Notes: generated from the sequence alone by a model not told the origin. 64,000 nt of DNA from Desulfitobacterium chlororespirans DSM 11544 (GCF_900143285.1 NZ_FRDN01000005.1:95362-159361), one strand, 5' to 3'; shown: positions 7,801 through 16,812, counted from the stretch's first letter. Numbers and translations are program-made.

Positions 7801-7864
7801 AAAAGAGAAAACCTGTTGTTATTAGCCCGAAAAGGTGCTTGAAACAAGAGGTTTTCTCTTTTTT
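7801..7864. terminator. Long hairpin between activator gene and catabolic operon
   Basis: AAAAGAGAAAACCTGTTGTT pairs with AAACAAGAGGTTTTCTCTTTT around a 20-odd-base loop, with a T-run following on the plus strand and A-rich sequence preceding. It can end activator transcription before the sigma-54 promoter that starts 19 bases later. Confidence 0.7.
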
Positions 7865-7882
7865 ATATATTAATTGCGAGTT

Positions 7883-7896
7883 GGCACGGTTTTTGC
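7883..7896 (+). promoter_or_regulatory. Sigma-54 promoter of the BKACE catabolic operon
   Basis: TTGGCACGGTTTTTGCTC contains GG (7883-7884), ten bases, then GC (7895-7896), and matches TGGCAC-N5-TTGC fully. It is about 50 bp upstream of the first gene's start at 7947. No other start signal is obvious before the thiolase gene. Confidence 0.9.
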
Positions 7897-7946
7897 TCAA
7901 TAAGACATTGCCAAGGTTTAAATTTTACAGAAAGGAAGTACAAGAA

Positions 7947-8756
7947 TTGGAAAAGTTAATTATCACTGTAGCCACCACCGGTGCGGTAACATCACGGGAG
8001 GAAACGCCACATATTCCCTATTCGCCACAGGAAATTGCCGATGAGGTCTATGCTTCATGGAAAGCGGGAGCGAGCATTGCCCACATCCATGTGCGGGATA
8101 GTCAGGGTGGAACGACCATGGATTTGGATGTTTACCGGGAAACGGTCAAGCTGATCAAAGAAAGGTGCGATATCATCATCAATCTCACCACAGCCGGTGG
8201 ACCTTTCTCGGAGGACGTCAGGATTAAACCGGTGGAATTAAAGCCGGAGCTGGCCTCCTTTGACGCAGGTTCCTTGAATTTAGGGCCAATCGTGTTTGCT
8301 AACTCACCGTCATTTCTGGAGAAGCTGGCGGCGGCCATGCAGAAAAGCGGAGTGAAACCCGAGATCGAGGTTTTTGAATCCGGCATGATCGACAATGCCC
8401 TGAGGATAGCTAAGAAGGGGCTAATCAAGGAACCTCTCCACTTTCAATTTGTTCTGGGAGTTCCCGGCGGCATGGCCGGCACACCGAAAAATTTGCTCCA
8501 CCTTGTGGAAAGCATTCCAGCCGGTTCTACCTGGTCTGTGGTAGGGATTGGCAGATCCCATTTACCCCTTTCCTGTATGGCTATTCATATGGGAGGCCAT
8601 GTACGGGTAGGGATGGAGGACAATGTCTACTTGAAAAAAGGCGTTCTGGCTAAATCCAATGCAGAATTTGTGGAGCGGATTGTTCGTCTGGCTGAGGAGT
8701 TTGAACGCCCTGTCGCCACAGTGAGTGAGGCCAGAAGAATTTTGGGGTTGAACTAA
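7947..8756 (+). CDS. kce: BKACE-family enzyme (3-keto-5-aminohexanoate cleavage enzyme-like)
   Basis: A Zn-dependent beta-keto acid cleavage enzyme: beta-keto acid plus acetyl-CoA gives acetoacetate plus a new acyl-CoA. The reading opens 'MEKLIITVATTGAVT' and carries the metal-binding pair in 'AHIHVRD' (His46, His48) and the conserved acidic loop 'VGMEDN' (about Glu224). The length of 269 is normal for Kce. The longer frame from 7839 overlaps the sigma-54 promoter, so the true start is TTG 7947 behind AAAGGAAG. In lysine fermenters Kce sits beside KamA/KamD/Kdd; those are absent here and a PF04199 cyclase follows instead, so the keto acid is probably not 3-keto-5-aminohexanoate (inference). 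Confidence 0.9.
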   Translation: MEKLIITVATTGAVTSREETPHIPYSPQEIADEVYASWKAGASIAHIHVRDSQGGTTMDLDVYRETVKLIKERCDIIINLTTAGGPFSEDVRIKPVELKPELASFDAGSLNLGPIVFANSPSFLEKLAAAMQKSGVKPEIEVFESGMIDNALRIAKKGLIKEPLHFQFVLGVPGGMAGTPKNLLHLVESIPAGSTWSVVGIGRSHLPLSCMAIHMGGHVRVGMEDNVYLKKGVLAKSNAEFVERIVRLAEEFERPVATVSEARRILGLN

Positions 8757-8779
8757 GAAAACAGCAAAAGGAGATTAGC

Positions 8780-9547
8780 ATGGAATTTATCGACTTAAGT
8801 ATTGCCATTGAACATCAGGTACCCAGTGACCCGCCGCCGATCCGGCAGACCATTGAGTATATGGATCATACCCAGGGTGCCAAAGAGATGCTGGCTTTTT
8901 TTCCTTCAATTACGGAGGCTGATTTGCCGGATGGACTGGGATGGGCAGTGGAGGATATCAAATTGTGCAGTCACAGCGGGACCCACATGGATGCGCCTTG
9001 GCACTATTATCCGACCATGAATGGAGGAGAGCGTTCCCGGACTATTGATCAGATGCCTCTGGAATGGTGTTTTTCCGACGGTATTATGCTTGATTTTCGG
9101 GATAAACCCGATGGCTATCTGATAACAGTCCAGGATTTGGAGGAGGCTTTTGCCCAAATCGACTATACCCTTAAGCATTTGGATATTGTGCTGATTCAGA
9201 CCGGCGCTATTCAATATTGGGGACAGCCTCAATATTTGGCAAAAGGATGCGGCCTGGGCCGGGAAGCAACCCTCTGGCTGCTGGAACGCGGTGTCAAGGT
9301 AACCGGAACAGATGCCTGGAGCTGGGACAGGCCGCTATCCGTAATCGGACAAGAATTTGCCGTAACCGGAAACACCAAAATCATCTGGGAAGGGCATTTC
9401 GCCGGCCGGGAAAAAGAATATTATCACATGGAAAAAATGAACAATCTGGATAAGCTGCCGCCTAAAGGGTTTAAAGTAATTTGCTTTCCTATCAAAATCA
9501 AGGATGCCGGTGGCGGTTGGGTCAGACCGGTAGCATTGTTGCCTTAA
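8780..9547 (+). CDS. PF04199 cyclase / kynurenine-formamidase-like hydrolase
   Basis: A 255-residue metal-dependent hydrolase of the 'putative cyclase' family, whose known members hydrolyse N-formylkynurenine, isatin or cyclic and amide substrates. The signature metal-binding motif 'HSGTHMDAPWHY' is intact (around residues 64-75). A second conserved stretch 'GVKVTGTDAWSWDRP' and a histidine in 'WEGHFAGREKEYYHMEKMNNLDKLP' complete the fold. It starts 23 nt after kce behind AAAAGGAG and is surely co-transcribed. I infer that it makes the beta-keto acid for Kce, or opens a ring upstream of it. The substrate is unknown. Confidence 0.85.
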   Translation: MEFIDLSIAIEHQVPSDPPPIRQTIEYMDHTQGAKEMLAFFPSITEADLPDGLGWAVEDIKLCSHSGTHMDAPWHYYPTMNGGERSRTIDQMPLEWCFSDGIMLDFRDKPDGYLITVQDLEEAFAQIDYTLKHLDIVLIQTGAIQYWGQPQYLAKGCGLGREATLWLLERGVKVTGTDAWSWDRPLSVIGQEFAVTGNTKIIWEGHFAGREKEYYHMEKMNNLDKLPPKGFKVICFPIKIKDAGGGWVRPVALLP

Positions 9548-9714
9548 CAGAATCAAGAGCGGGAAGCGGTATCCCAGCCCTGATGTGTTGTGTTGCCGGA
9601 GATGATTGGGATACGTTTTCCGCAGGTGGAAAGGAAGTGAAGCCGGACCAGGAAAGAAGAATAGAAAATATTAAAACCCCAAAACAAATTGAATGATAAA
9701 AGGAGATGGAGAAA

Positions 9715-10962
9715 TTGAGCAACTCAGCTACGGTAAGCACAAAAGTAAGGATTCATACATCGGTTGGCGCATTCTTCAGTAACATGATAGAGTTTTACGA
9801 TTTGATGATTTTATCCATGGCTTTAGCTTTGATCGTAAAAGAATTTGACCTCACTTTATCTGAAGCCGGAATGTTAGGCACGGCCACCTTAATCGGCTGC
9901 GGACTCAGTGCCTTTATTATCGGCTGGTGCTCTGAAAACTTCGGACGCAAGCCAACATTATTATACTCCGTGCTCATTTTCAGCCTATTGACCGCATGTA
10001 TTGGGTTTGCGAGCGGATATTTACAGATATTGGTTCTGCGGCTTTTGGCAGGTATCACCCTTGGCGGTATTTTTACTCTGGTAGGGACACTGATGAATGA
10101 GACATGGCCTGCCCACTTAAGAGGCAGAGCGACCACGATTGTCTGGATTTCATCTTCATGCGGAGTCATACTTGCCTCATTTTTGGTAGCGAATGTAATG
10201 CCTAAGTATGGATGGAGATCCTTATTCATCTTTGCTCTTACCGGGATTATTGTAGCAATATACATTGCCATTTTTATTCCTGAAACAGAAGCATGGAAAG
10301 CTATGAAAGCTCAGAAGAAAGACAAGATTGCGTTGTCTGTTGGTTTAAAAGAGATCTTTTCCGGCAAATTGCGTAAGAACACTTTATTGGGAACCGGAGC
10401 TTCATTTTTAGCGGGATTGTCTTTTTGGGGATTCATGTATTGGCTGCCTACGTTTTTGATTGCCGAACGGGGCCTGGCTCCGGCTGCGGTCGGCGGATAC
10501 ATTGCTTTTCAGTCCATTGGCCAGATTATCGGAGTTCCATTGTCCGGTGTTATAGCCGATGCCATTGGCAGAAAGAAAACACTTATTTTGATTTTTATCC
10601 TGGGCGGAATTCTGATTCCTCTATATGTATCAAGCCACAACTTGCAGGTTCTATTCTGGGGAGGGCCTTTTATAGCCGCAATTTTTTCCTACCCAGGGCT
10701 GATGGCCACGTATTATCCCGAATTCTATCCAACTCACATACGGAGCTTGGGCGTCGGCTTCTTGTTCAATATCGGGCGGGCCTTATCAGCGATTGGGCCC
10801 TACACCTTGGGAGCCCTGGCTGTAGCATATAGTTTGCAAACAAGTATTGTGGTCTGCGGCATCCTCTATGTGTTAGGAGCAGTATTAGTTTTCTTTTTGC
10901 CTGAAACATTCAGGAAAAAGGATCTAACGGACAATAATTCACCGGCTCTGTCAACTAAATAA
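9715..10962 (+). CDS. MFS transporter, aromatic/organic acid:H+ symporter-like
   Basis: A 12-helix major facilitator of about 415 residues. Motif A is visible as 'GWCSENFGRKPTLLYS' between helices 2 and 3, and again as 'GVIADAIGRKKTLI' in the second half, with the helix-1 pattern 'NMIEFYDLMILSMALALI' typical of the AAHS/sugar-acid branch. It most likely imports the substrate of the catabolic operon (inference from position between the hydrolase and the thiolase). AAAGGAG directly abuts ATG 9706, so TTG 9715 at nine bases' spacing is the likelier start. The 167-nt gap from the cyclase gene holds only an imperfect inverted repeat (GGTATCCCA ... TTGGGATAC). Confidence 0.85.
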   Translation: MSNSATVSTKVRIHTSVGAFFSNMIEFYDLMILSMALALIVKEFDLTLSEAGMLGTATLIGCGLSAFIIGWCSENFGRKPTLLYSVLIFSLLTACIGFASGYLQILVLRLLAGITLGGIFTLVGTLMNETWPAHLRGRATTIVWISSSCGVILASFLVANVMPKYGWRSLFIFALTGIIVAIYIAIFIPETEAWKAMKAQKKDKIALSVGLKEIFSGKLRKNTLLGTGASFLAGLSFWGFMYWLPTFLIAERGLAPAAVGGYIAFQSIGQIIGVPLSGVIADAIGRKKTLILIFILGGILIPLYVSSHNLQVLFWGGPFIAAIFSYPGLMATYYPEFYPTHIRSLGVGFLFNIGRALSAIGPYTLGALAVAYSLQTSIVVCGILYVLGAVLVFFLPETFRKKDLTDNNSPALSTK

Positions 10963-11004
10963 AGGTTTAAAACCATAAAACTACATTCCAGATAGATGGT
11001 CGGG

Positions 11005-11065
11005 TCTCCTTTTCCAAGATAAAGGCCGGATTATTTATAGCACAATTTGGGATTGGAAAAGGAGA
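11005..11065. repeat. 13-bp inverted repeat between MFS and thiolase genes
   Basis: TCTCCTTTTCCAA (11005-11017) and TTGGAAAAGGAGA (11053-11065) are perfectly complementary, with 35 bases between them and CTGTTTTTATC after. It may be a weak long-loop terminator or attenuator inside the operon, or an operator for the downstream genes. Confidence 0.55.
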
Positions 11066-11106
11066 TCTGTTTTTATCGAAATTGAATTTGACAGGAGGAA
11101 CTCACA

Positions 11107-12282
11107 ATGCAGGAAGTCGTCATCGTAGCGGGGGCCAGAACCCCCATTGGTAAAGGCGTTAAAGGAACCTTAAAAGATACCCGGCCGGAGTTACTGGGTT
11201 CTACAGTGATCAAGGCAGTTTTGGATAGAGCCCCTGGCCTTAGCCCAGGGGAAATTGAGGATGTCATTTTCGGCTGCGCTTTCCCGGAGGGGGAGCAGGG
11301 CCTGAATATTGGCCGGATGATCGCTTTAGCAGCCGGACTTCCGGTGACGGTACCCGGGTTTACCCTCAACCGTTTCTGCTCCTCCGGCCTTCAGGCGGTC
11401 GCCTTGGCATCCTGGCAGATCATGGCGGGGGCCGCGGAGGTTGTTATTGCCGGTGGTGTGGAGTCCATGAGCATGGTTCCCATTGGAGGCATCAAGCCTT
11501 CCCCTGATCCGGAGCTGTTGCTGAAAATGCCGGCCGCCTATATTTCCATGGGTGAAACCGCGGAAAATGTTGCTGCGCGTTATGGGATAAGCCGGGAGGA
11601 ACAGGATGCCTTTGCTGTGGTCAGTCACCAGAAAGCAGCCAAGGCCAGGGCTGAAGGAAAGTTCAGGGCAGAGATCGTTCCGGTCCCGGTGATTCGCCCC
11701 GGGGCGGCAGAGGATGGGGCCAAGGAAGAGAAGATTCTTTTTGCTGAAGATGAGGGAATCCGTCCCCAGACAACCATGGAGGATTTAGCCCGGCTTAAAA
11801 CCCCTTTCCGGGCCGACGGTACCGTCACGGCCGGCAACTCATCCCAGATCAGTGACGGAGCGGCTGCCGTCATCCTGATGTCCGCCGCCAAAGCCCGGCA
11901 GCTGAACCTGAAGCCATTAGCCATTTTCCGCTCCTTTGCCGTAGGCGGTGTTCACCCGGACGAGATGGGAATCGGCCCGGTGGTGGCTATTCCCAAAGCC
12001 CTGCAAAAAGCCGGCTTGACTTTGGGCCAGATTGATACCATTGAACTGAATGAGGCTTTTGCTTCCCAGGCATTGTATTGCATCCGCAAATTAGGGCTGG
12101 ATTCGGCTAAGGTCAATCCCAACGGAGGAGCTATTGCCATGGGTCATCCCCTGGGCTGTACGGGAGCTAAGCTGACAGTGAGTCTGATCCATGAATTGGA
12201 GCGTACCGGAGGTAAATACGGAATGGTCAGCATGTGCGTAGGCGGCGGAATGGGTGCGGCTGCCGTATTTGAGAAAGTATAA
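11107..12282 (+). CDS. Acetyl-CoA C-acyltransferase (thiolase)
   Basis: A degradative or biosynthetic type thiolase of 391 residues. The nucleophilic cysteine lies in 'NRFCSSGLQAVA' (about Cys88), the GHP histidine in 'GGAIAMGHPLGCTGAK', and the second active cysteine in 'CVGGGMGAA'. It cleaves beta-ketoacyl-CoA with CoA to acetyl-CoA, or the reverse. A second thiolase closes the same cluster at 21542; this one resembles the FadA-like (long-substrate) branch in its 'ARTPIGKGVKGTLKDTRPELLG' start, so the two may act on different chain lengths (inference). A GACAGGAGG site precedes ATG 11107. Confidence 0.93.
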   Translation: MQEVVIVAGARTPIGKGVKGTLKDTRPELLGSTVIKAVLDRAPGLSPGEIEDVIFGCAFPEGEQGLNIGRMIALAAGLPVTVPGFTLNRFCSSGLQAVALASWQIMAGAAEVVIAGGVESMSMVPIGGIKPSPDPELLLKMPAAYISMGETAENVAARYGISREEQDAFAVVSHQKAAKARAEGKFRAEIVPVPVIRPGAAEDGAKEEKILFAEDEGIRPQTTMEDLARLKTPFRADGTVTAGNSSQISDGAAAVILMSAAKARQLNLKPLAIFRSFAVGGVHPDEMGIGPVVAIPKALQKAGLTLGQIDTIELNEAFASQALYCIRKLGLDSAKVNPNGGAIAMGHPLGCTGAKLTVSLIHELERTGGKYGMVSMCVGGGMGAAAVFEKV

Positions 12283-12356
12283 GGAAGTTATAGCAGGATA
12301 AAGAGAAAAACGGGAGGCAGAGTACCCCCGGTTCTGTGCTCTGAGGAGGAAAAACA

Positions 12357-13265
12357 ATGGGATATGCCAATTTTGCTGAAATACTTGCGGCATTGCAAAC
12401 CATGACTCAAAAAAGAAAGGTAGCCGTTGTTGCCGCCCAGGACGCCCATACTCTGGAAGCGGTGTTGGCCGCAGCGGAAAACAATCTGGTCGTTCCGATC
12501 CTGTTGGGAAAGGAAAACGAAATCAGGAAAATGATCGGGGACCTGGGTAAAAATTCTCCTGAGCCGGTCATCATGGACATTGAGGATCCCCTGGAGTGCG
12601 CCCAAAAGGCAGTTGAGCTGGTCCAGAGAGGCGAAGCCCACTGCATTATGAAAGGGAAGATCGAGACCGGGAGCCTGATGAAGCTCCTGGTGAATAAGGA
12701 AAGCCAACTGACCACCGGCCGGCTGATGTCCCTGGTGGCGTTTATGGAGATCCCCCATTATCACAAGCTGATCGCTGTTTCCGATGTGGGATTGCTGATG
12801 TATCCAACTTTGGAGCAGAAAAAAATGCTGCTGGAAAATGCCGTGAACGCCTTGCATGCTCTGGGTGTGGCCAAGCCCAAGGTGGCGGTGCTGGCGGCCG
12901 TGGAAAAAGTCAATCCCCAGATGCCGGAAACACTGGACGCCGAGAGTCTGAAGAAAATGAACGAGGCAGGTCTTATTTCCGGTTGTACGGTGGAAGGTCC
13001 GATTTCTTATGATTTGGCGATTAATTCTGAAGCGGCGGAAATCAAGGGCTATCTAAGCCCTGTGGCCGGAGATGCCGATTTGTTGATTGTACCAGACATT
13101 GTTGCCGGCAATATTTTGGCCAAAGCCTTGGTTTATTCCGGCAGGGCGAAGACGGCGGGCATCGTGGTCGGGGCCAAAGTGCCCATTGTCCTCACTTCGC
13201 GGTCTGCCGCCGCAGAAGATAAATATATGTCCTTAGCCTTGGCTGCCCTGGTGGGCAGCCGCTAA
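12357..13265 (+). CDS. ptb: Phosphate butyryltransferase
   Basis: Converts butyryl-CoA (or a related acyl-CoA) and phosphate to butyryl-phosphate. At 302 residues it is of normal length, with the PTA_PTB fold: 'RKVAVVAAQDAHTLEAVLAA', 'HCIMKGKIETGSLMKLLVNKE' and the substrate region 'KVAVLAAVEKVNPQMP'. The C-terminal 'GDADLLIVPDIVAGNILAKALVYSG' is family-typical. Its partner kinase follows after 14 nt. A GAGGAGGAAAAACA site sets ATG 12357. Ptb enzymes often accept branched acyl-CoAs, so the product need not be butyrate. Confidence 0.93.
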   Translation: MGYANFAEILAALQTMTQKRKVAVVAAQDAHTLEAVLAAAENNLVVPILLGKENEIRKMIGDLGKNSPEPVIMDIEDPLECAQKAVELVQRGEAHCIMKGKIETGSLMKLLVNKESQLTTGRLMSLVAFMEIPHYHKLIAVSDVGLLMYPTLEQKKMLLENAVNALHALGVAKPKVAVLAAVEKVNPQMPETLDAESLKKMNEAGLISGCTVEGPISYDLAINSEAAEIKGYLSPVAGDADLLIVPDIVAGNILAKALVYSGRAKTAGIVVGAKVPIVLTSRSAAAEDKYMSLALAALVGSR

Positions 13266-13279
13266 GAAGGAGGTGCGAC

Positions 13280-14404
13280 ATGTCCAAGCAGAACACGTTT
13301 ATTCTGGCAATCAATCCCGGTTCAACCTCCACGAAGGTAGCTGTGTTTGAAAATGAGACGAAGATCTTCAGCCGCACGATTGTGCACGCGGCTGAAGATC
13401 TGCAGGACTTTCCGGAAATCCCCGACCAGCTGGGTTATCGGAAAACCATGATTCTGCAGGCTCTGAGAGAAGGGGGAATAGCTCTGGAGCAAATTACTGC
13501 CTTTGTCGGCCGGGGCGGGGGGTTGAATCCTTGTCAGGGCGGCACCTATCTGGTTCAGGGTCTGCTGCTGGAGCATGCCCGGACCTGCCATACCGCCAGG
13601 CACCCGGCTGCCCTGGGAGCGGTGCTGGCTCATGAATTGGCCGGCGAATACGGTAAAAAAGCCTATATCGTCGATCCCCCGGATGTGGATGAATTTGAGC
13701 CCGTAGCCCGGATCACCGGATTGAAAACAGTTTGCCGGCAAAGCCGCTTTCATGCCCTGAACCAAAAAGAAGTAGGCAGACGGGCCGCGGCGGATCTGGG
13801 TAAAGCCTATGAGGAGATCAACCTCGTTATTGTTCATATGGGCGGCGGAATCTCCGTTACCGCCCACAAGCAAGGGAAAGCAGTGGACAGCACGGACACC
13901 ATCAACGGTGACGGTCCTATGGCCCCCACCCGTGCCGGCCAGCTGCCGGCAGCGGATTTGGCTGCCCTTTGTTACTCTGGCCGGTATACAGAGCGGGAGA
14001 TCGGGCAGTTGATTGTTAAAAACGGCGGCTTGGTGGATCATCTGGGAACCAGCGATGTTTTGGAAGTGAAAGAACGCATTCAGCAGGAAGATGCCCGGGC
14101 CGCCCTGATTTACGAAGCGCTGGCCTACCAAATTGGCAAAGCTGTGGGCGCCTATGCCGCGGTGCTCCATGGGGAAGTGGCAGCGGTTGTGCTGACCGGA
14201 GGGATCGCCAGGGATCAGGATCTGGTGGGCAGGATCAGCGAGATGGTCCGCTATATTGGGCCGGTCATGGTTTATCCCGGTGAATTTGAGATGGAGGCCC
14301 TGGCCAATGGTGTGCTCAGAGTTCTGGCCGGCCAGGAACAGGCAAAGGAATATGACGGTATACCTCCCTGGAACGGGTTTAAGGTACAGGAGGAAAGTCT
14401 GTAA
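13280..14404 (+). CDS. buk: Butyrate kinase
   Basis: An acetokinase-family (ASKHA) enzyme that makes ATP from butyryl-phosphate. The 374 residues include the phosphate-1 loop 'INPGSTSTKVAVF', the 'VGRGGGLNPCQGGTYLV' loop, and 'VIVHMGGGISVTAHKQGKAVD'. With ptb directly upstream (14-nt gap, AAGGAGGTGCGAC site) it completes the substrate-level phosphorylation branch of the cluster. It is slightly longer at the C terminus than many Buk proteins ('EQAKEYDGIPPWNGF'). Branched-chain acids are plausible substrates too. Confidence 0.93.
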   Translation: MSKQNTFILAINPGSTSTKVAVFENETKIFSRTIVHAAEDLQDFPEIPDQLGYRKTMILQALREGGIALEQITAFVGRGGGLNPCQGGTYLVQGLLLEHARTCHTARHPAALGAVLAHELAGEYGKKAYIVDPPDVDEFEPVARITGLKTVCRQSRFHALNQKEVGRRAAADLGKAYEEINLVIVHMGGGISVTAHKQGKAVDSTDTINGDGPMAPTRAGQLPAADLAALCYSGRYTEREIGQLIVKNGGLVDHLGTSDVLEVKERIQQEDARAALIYEALAYQIGKAVGAYAAVLHGEVAAVVLTGGIARDQDLVGRISEMVRYIGPVMVYPGEFEMEALANGVLRVLAGQEQAKEYDGIPPWNGFKVQEESL

Positions 14405-14464
14405 AAAGCACCGGAAGGGAAGTCTTAATTAAAAAGTAAACAGGCAAAGGAAGGTGTCCTCAAC

Positions 14465-15604
14465 ATGCTGGATATGGAACTCACGCCGGAGCAGCAGCAA
14501 TTAAAAAAAGATGTCCGGCACTTTGTGGCAAAGCACATTACCCCGGTTGCCAAACATTATGATGAAACCGGTGATTTTCCCCTCCCGGTGGTTGAAGAAG
14601 CGGCTAAAGCCGGACTATTAAAAACTGTGGTTCCCCGACAATACGGTGGTCCGGGCCTTGATGCCTTATCCATGGCCATTATCATGGAAGAACTGAGCCG
14701 GGGCTGTGCCGGGATGGCCACTACCATTGGCGGCAACGGTTTGTCCAGCTACCCGGTTTTGCTGGCGGCTCATGAGGAATTGAAGCGCCAATGGTTCCAA
14801 TACCTTTTAGACGGGAAACTGGTAGGCTTTGCTTTAACTGAACCGGCCGCCGGCTCCGATGCCGGAGCAGTCCGGACAACGGCGGTCCCCGAAGGCGGAG
14901 AATATGTGCTGAACGGTTCCAAATGCTTTATTACAACCGGGCAATATGCGGCGGCCTTCACCGTCTTTGCCTCCACCAACCCTGCGGCGGGAGTCAAGGG
15001 GCTCAGTGCTTTTCTGGTGGAAGGAGATTGCCCGGGACTCTCCCCGGGCAAGCATGAAAACAAAATGGGGATCAGGGCTTCCAATACCGTAGAACTCTCT
15101 TTCCATAATGTCCGGATTCCCCGGAACCATCTGATCGGCCAGGAAGGGGAGGGCTTTCAGCTGGCCATGAAAACTCTGGATTCCGGCAGGACCAATGTGG
15201 CGGCCATGGCTGTAGGACTGGCTCAGGCAGCCCTGGAAGCCGGCCTGGATTTCGTGAAGAGCCAGACCAGGGGCGGCAGGCCTTTGGCCGCCTCTCAGTA
15301 TATTCAGTTCAAAATCGCCGATCTCAGCACAGCGGTTGAGGCGGCCAGAAACATGGTTTATAAGGCCTGCTATCTGAAAGATTCAGGAAAACCCTTCAGC
15401 AAAGAAGCGGCCATGGCCAAAACTTTTTGTACGGATACGGCCATGCAGGTGACCTCCGAAGCAGTGGATCTGTTGGGCATATACGGTTACCTGAAAGAGT
15501 CTCCGGTTGAAAAGCTGCTGCGGGACGTCAAAGTGATGCAGATTTATGAAGGAACCAATCAAATTCAACGGATCGTGACGGCCAACCAGATCCTGCGTTC
15601 TTAA
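14465..15604 (+). CDS. Acyl-CoA dehydrogenase 1
   Basis: An FAD-dependent acyl-CoA dehydrogenase of 379 residues, giving a 2-enoyl-CoA and passing electrons to EtfAB. The FAD/substrate motif 'FALTEPAAGSDAGA' and the catalytic-base segment 'VMQIYEGTNQIQRIV' (Glu of YEG) are both intact, and the length is that of short-chain/butyryl-CoA dehydrogenases. It is followed after 26 nt by a divergent paralogue. The EtfBA, FixC and FixX genes downstream supply its electron route to quinone. Confidence 0.93.
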   Translation: MLDMELTPEQQQLKKDVRHFVAKHITPVAKHYDETGDFPLPVVEEAAKAGLLKTVVPRQYGGPGLDALSMAIIMEELSRGCAGMATTIGGNGLSSYPVLLAAHEELKRQWFQYLLDGKLVGFALTEPAAGSDAGAVRTTAVPEGGEYVLNGSKCFITTGQYAAAFTVFASTNPAAGVKGLSAFLVEGDCPGLSPGKHENKMGIRASNTVELSFHNVRIPRNHLIGQEGEGFQLAMKTLDSGRTNVAAMAVGLAQAALEAGLDFVKSQTRGGRPLAASQYIQFKIADLSTAVEAARNMVYKACYLKDSGKPFSKEAAMAKTFCTDTAMQVTSEAVDLLGIYGYLKESPVEKLLRDVKVMQIYEGTNQIQRIVTANQILRS

Positions 15605-15630
15605 GCAAAAGAGGAAGAGAGGACGATACA

Positions 15631-16731
15631 ATGGATTTTCAATTATCTGAAGAACAGCTTCTCATCCGGCAGAGTATCCGGGAATATGCGGCTGAAAACG
15701 CTCAAAACCGCAACAGTGAAGAAGTGGTAAGGAATCTGGCTGAGTTGGATTTTCTCGGCATTTTTTATCCCGAACAATATGGCGGAGCCGGCGCAGATTT
15801 TATGAGCTTCGTCCTGTGTCTGGAAGAAATGGCCCAAACTTCGGCTTCAGCCGCCCTGATCTATGCCAGCCATTGCTGCCTGGGAGCGCATCCTCTTGCT
15901 CAATGGGGAACAGAAGAGCAGAAACAGCAGTACCTGACAAAGCTTTGCCAGGGAAAACGAATCGGAAGCTGGGCTTATGGGGAGGGCAGCCTCGGCAGCG
16001 ATTGGCTGACGATCAATACGACCGCTGAAAAAAATGAGGGCGGTTATTTGCTGAACGGGCGCAAAACCTATGTGGTCAACGCTAAAGAGGAGAATTTGTT
16101 CATTGTCTTTGCCAAAACGGCAGGGGAGCAAATGAGTGCCTTTATTGTGGAAGGTGAAAGCGCGGGCTTCTCTTTGGGCCCCGCTCACCCCAAGATGGGT
16201 TTGGAAGGCGTCACGATGGCGGATCTGATTCTGAAGGATGTCCGGGTACCCGCAGCCAGTCTGCTGGGCCGGCCCGGGCAGGGAATGGAGATTTACCGGG
16301 AGACTTTGTCTTTGCAGCAGATCGCCTTGGCCGCTCTGGCCCTGGGGATCGCCCGCAGCGCCCTGGCCAGGAGTATCAGCTACGGTAAGGAGCGGATTCA
16401 GTTTGGCCGGCCGATTATCCGCTTTGAAGCGTTACAGGTCATGGTGGCTAAAATGGCGGCCAATATTGCCGCCGCCGGTTTGCAGGTATATCAGGCCGCC
16501 GGATTGCCCACCCGGCAAGGAGATTTGGCACTGGAAGCCGGAATTGCCCGCTATTTGGCCCAGCTGGCCGGTGAGCAGGCCTGTCTGGAGGCGGTCCAGA
16601 TTCATGGCGGATATGGCTACAGCGCGGAGCTTGGGGTGGAGCAATTGTACAGGGATATGAAAGGGATTACCCTGCTGGACCTGCCGGAAAAGCCTCTGCT
16701 CCTGACCATCGCCCAAAAGATTACAGCCTGA
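15631..16731 (+). CDS. Acyl-CoA dehydrogenase 2, divergent active site
   Basis: A 366-residue acyl-CoA dehydrogenase paralogue. The N-terminal helices, the middle beta domain ('SWAYGEGSLGSDWLTI' in place of the usual TEP..GSD) and the C-terminal helical domain ('GGYGYSAELGVEQLYRDMKG') are present. Where most family members have IYEGT or a similar segment, this protein reads 'GITLLDLPEKPLLL', so the usual catalytic Glu is not at its place. It may use a Glu from another helix, as isovaleryl-CoA dehydrogenase does, or catalyse another reaction such as dehydrogenation of an unusual acyl-CoA. An AGAGGAAGAGAGGAC site precedes ATG 15631. Confidence 0.88.
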   Translation: MDFQLSEEQLLIRQSIREYAAENAQNRNSEEVVRNLAELDFLGIFYPEQYGGAGADFMSFVLCLEEMAQTSASAALIYASHCCLGAHPLAQWGTEEQKQQYLTKLCQGKRIGSWAYGEGSLGSDWLTINTTAEKNEGGYLLNGRKTYVVNAKEENLFIVFAKTAGEQMSAFIVEGESAGFSLGPAHPKMGLEGVTMADLILKDVRVPAASLLGRPGQGMEIYRETLSLQQIALAALALGIARSALARSISYGKERIQFGRPIIRFEALQVMVAKMAANIAAAGLQVYQAAGLPTRQGDLALEAGIARYLAQLAGEQACLEAVQIHGGYGYSAELGVEQLYRDMKGITLLDLPEKPLLLTIAQKITA

Positions 16732-16812
16732 GTGATTAAACATCAGGGAGTGGCTCAAGCCGGGGCGAGGAGCCTCAGGGAGAAATAAAAAATTGCCTGC
16801 AGGGAGTGAAAC

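Noticed and set aside
7839-7946. Longer N-terminus for the BKACE protein
   Set aside because: It would overlap the sigma-54 promoter and the T-run of the upstream hairpin, has no ribosome binding site, and the family starts at the MEKLIITVATTG segment.
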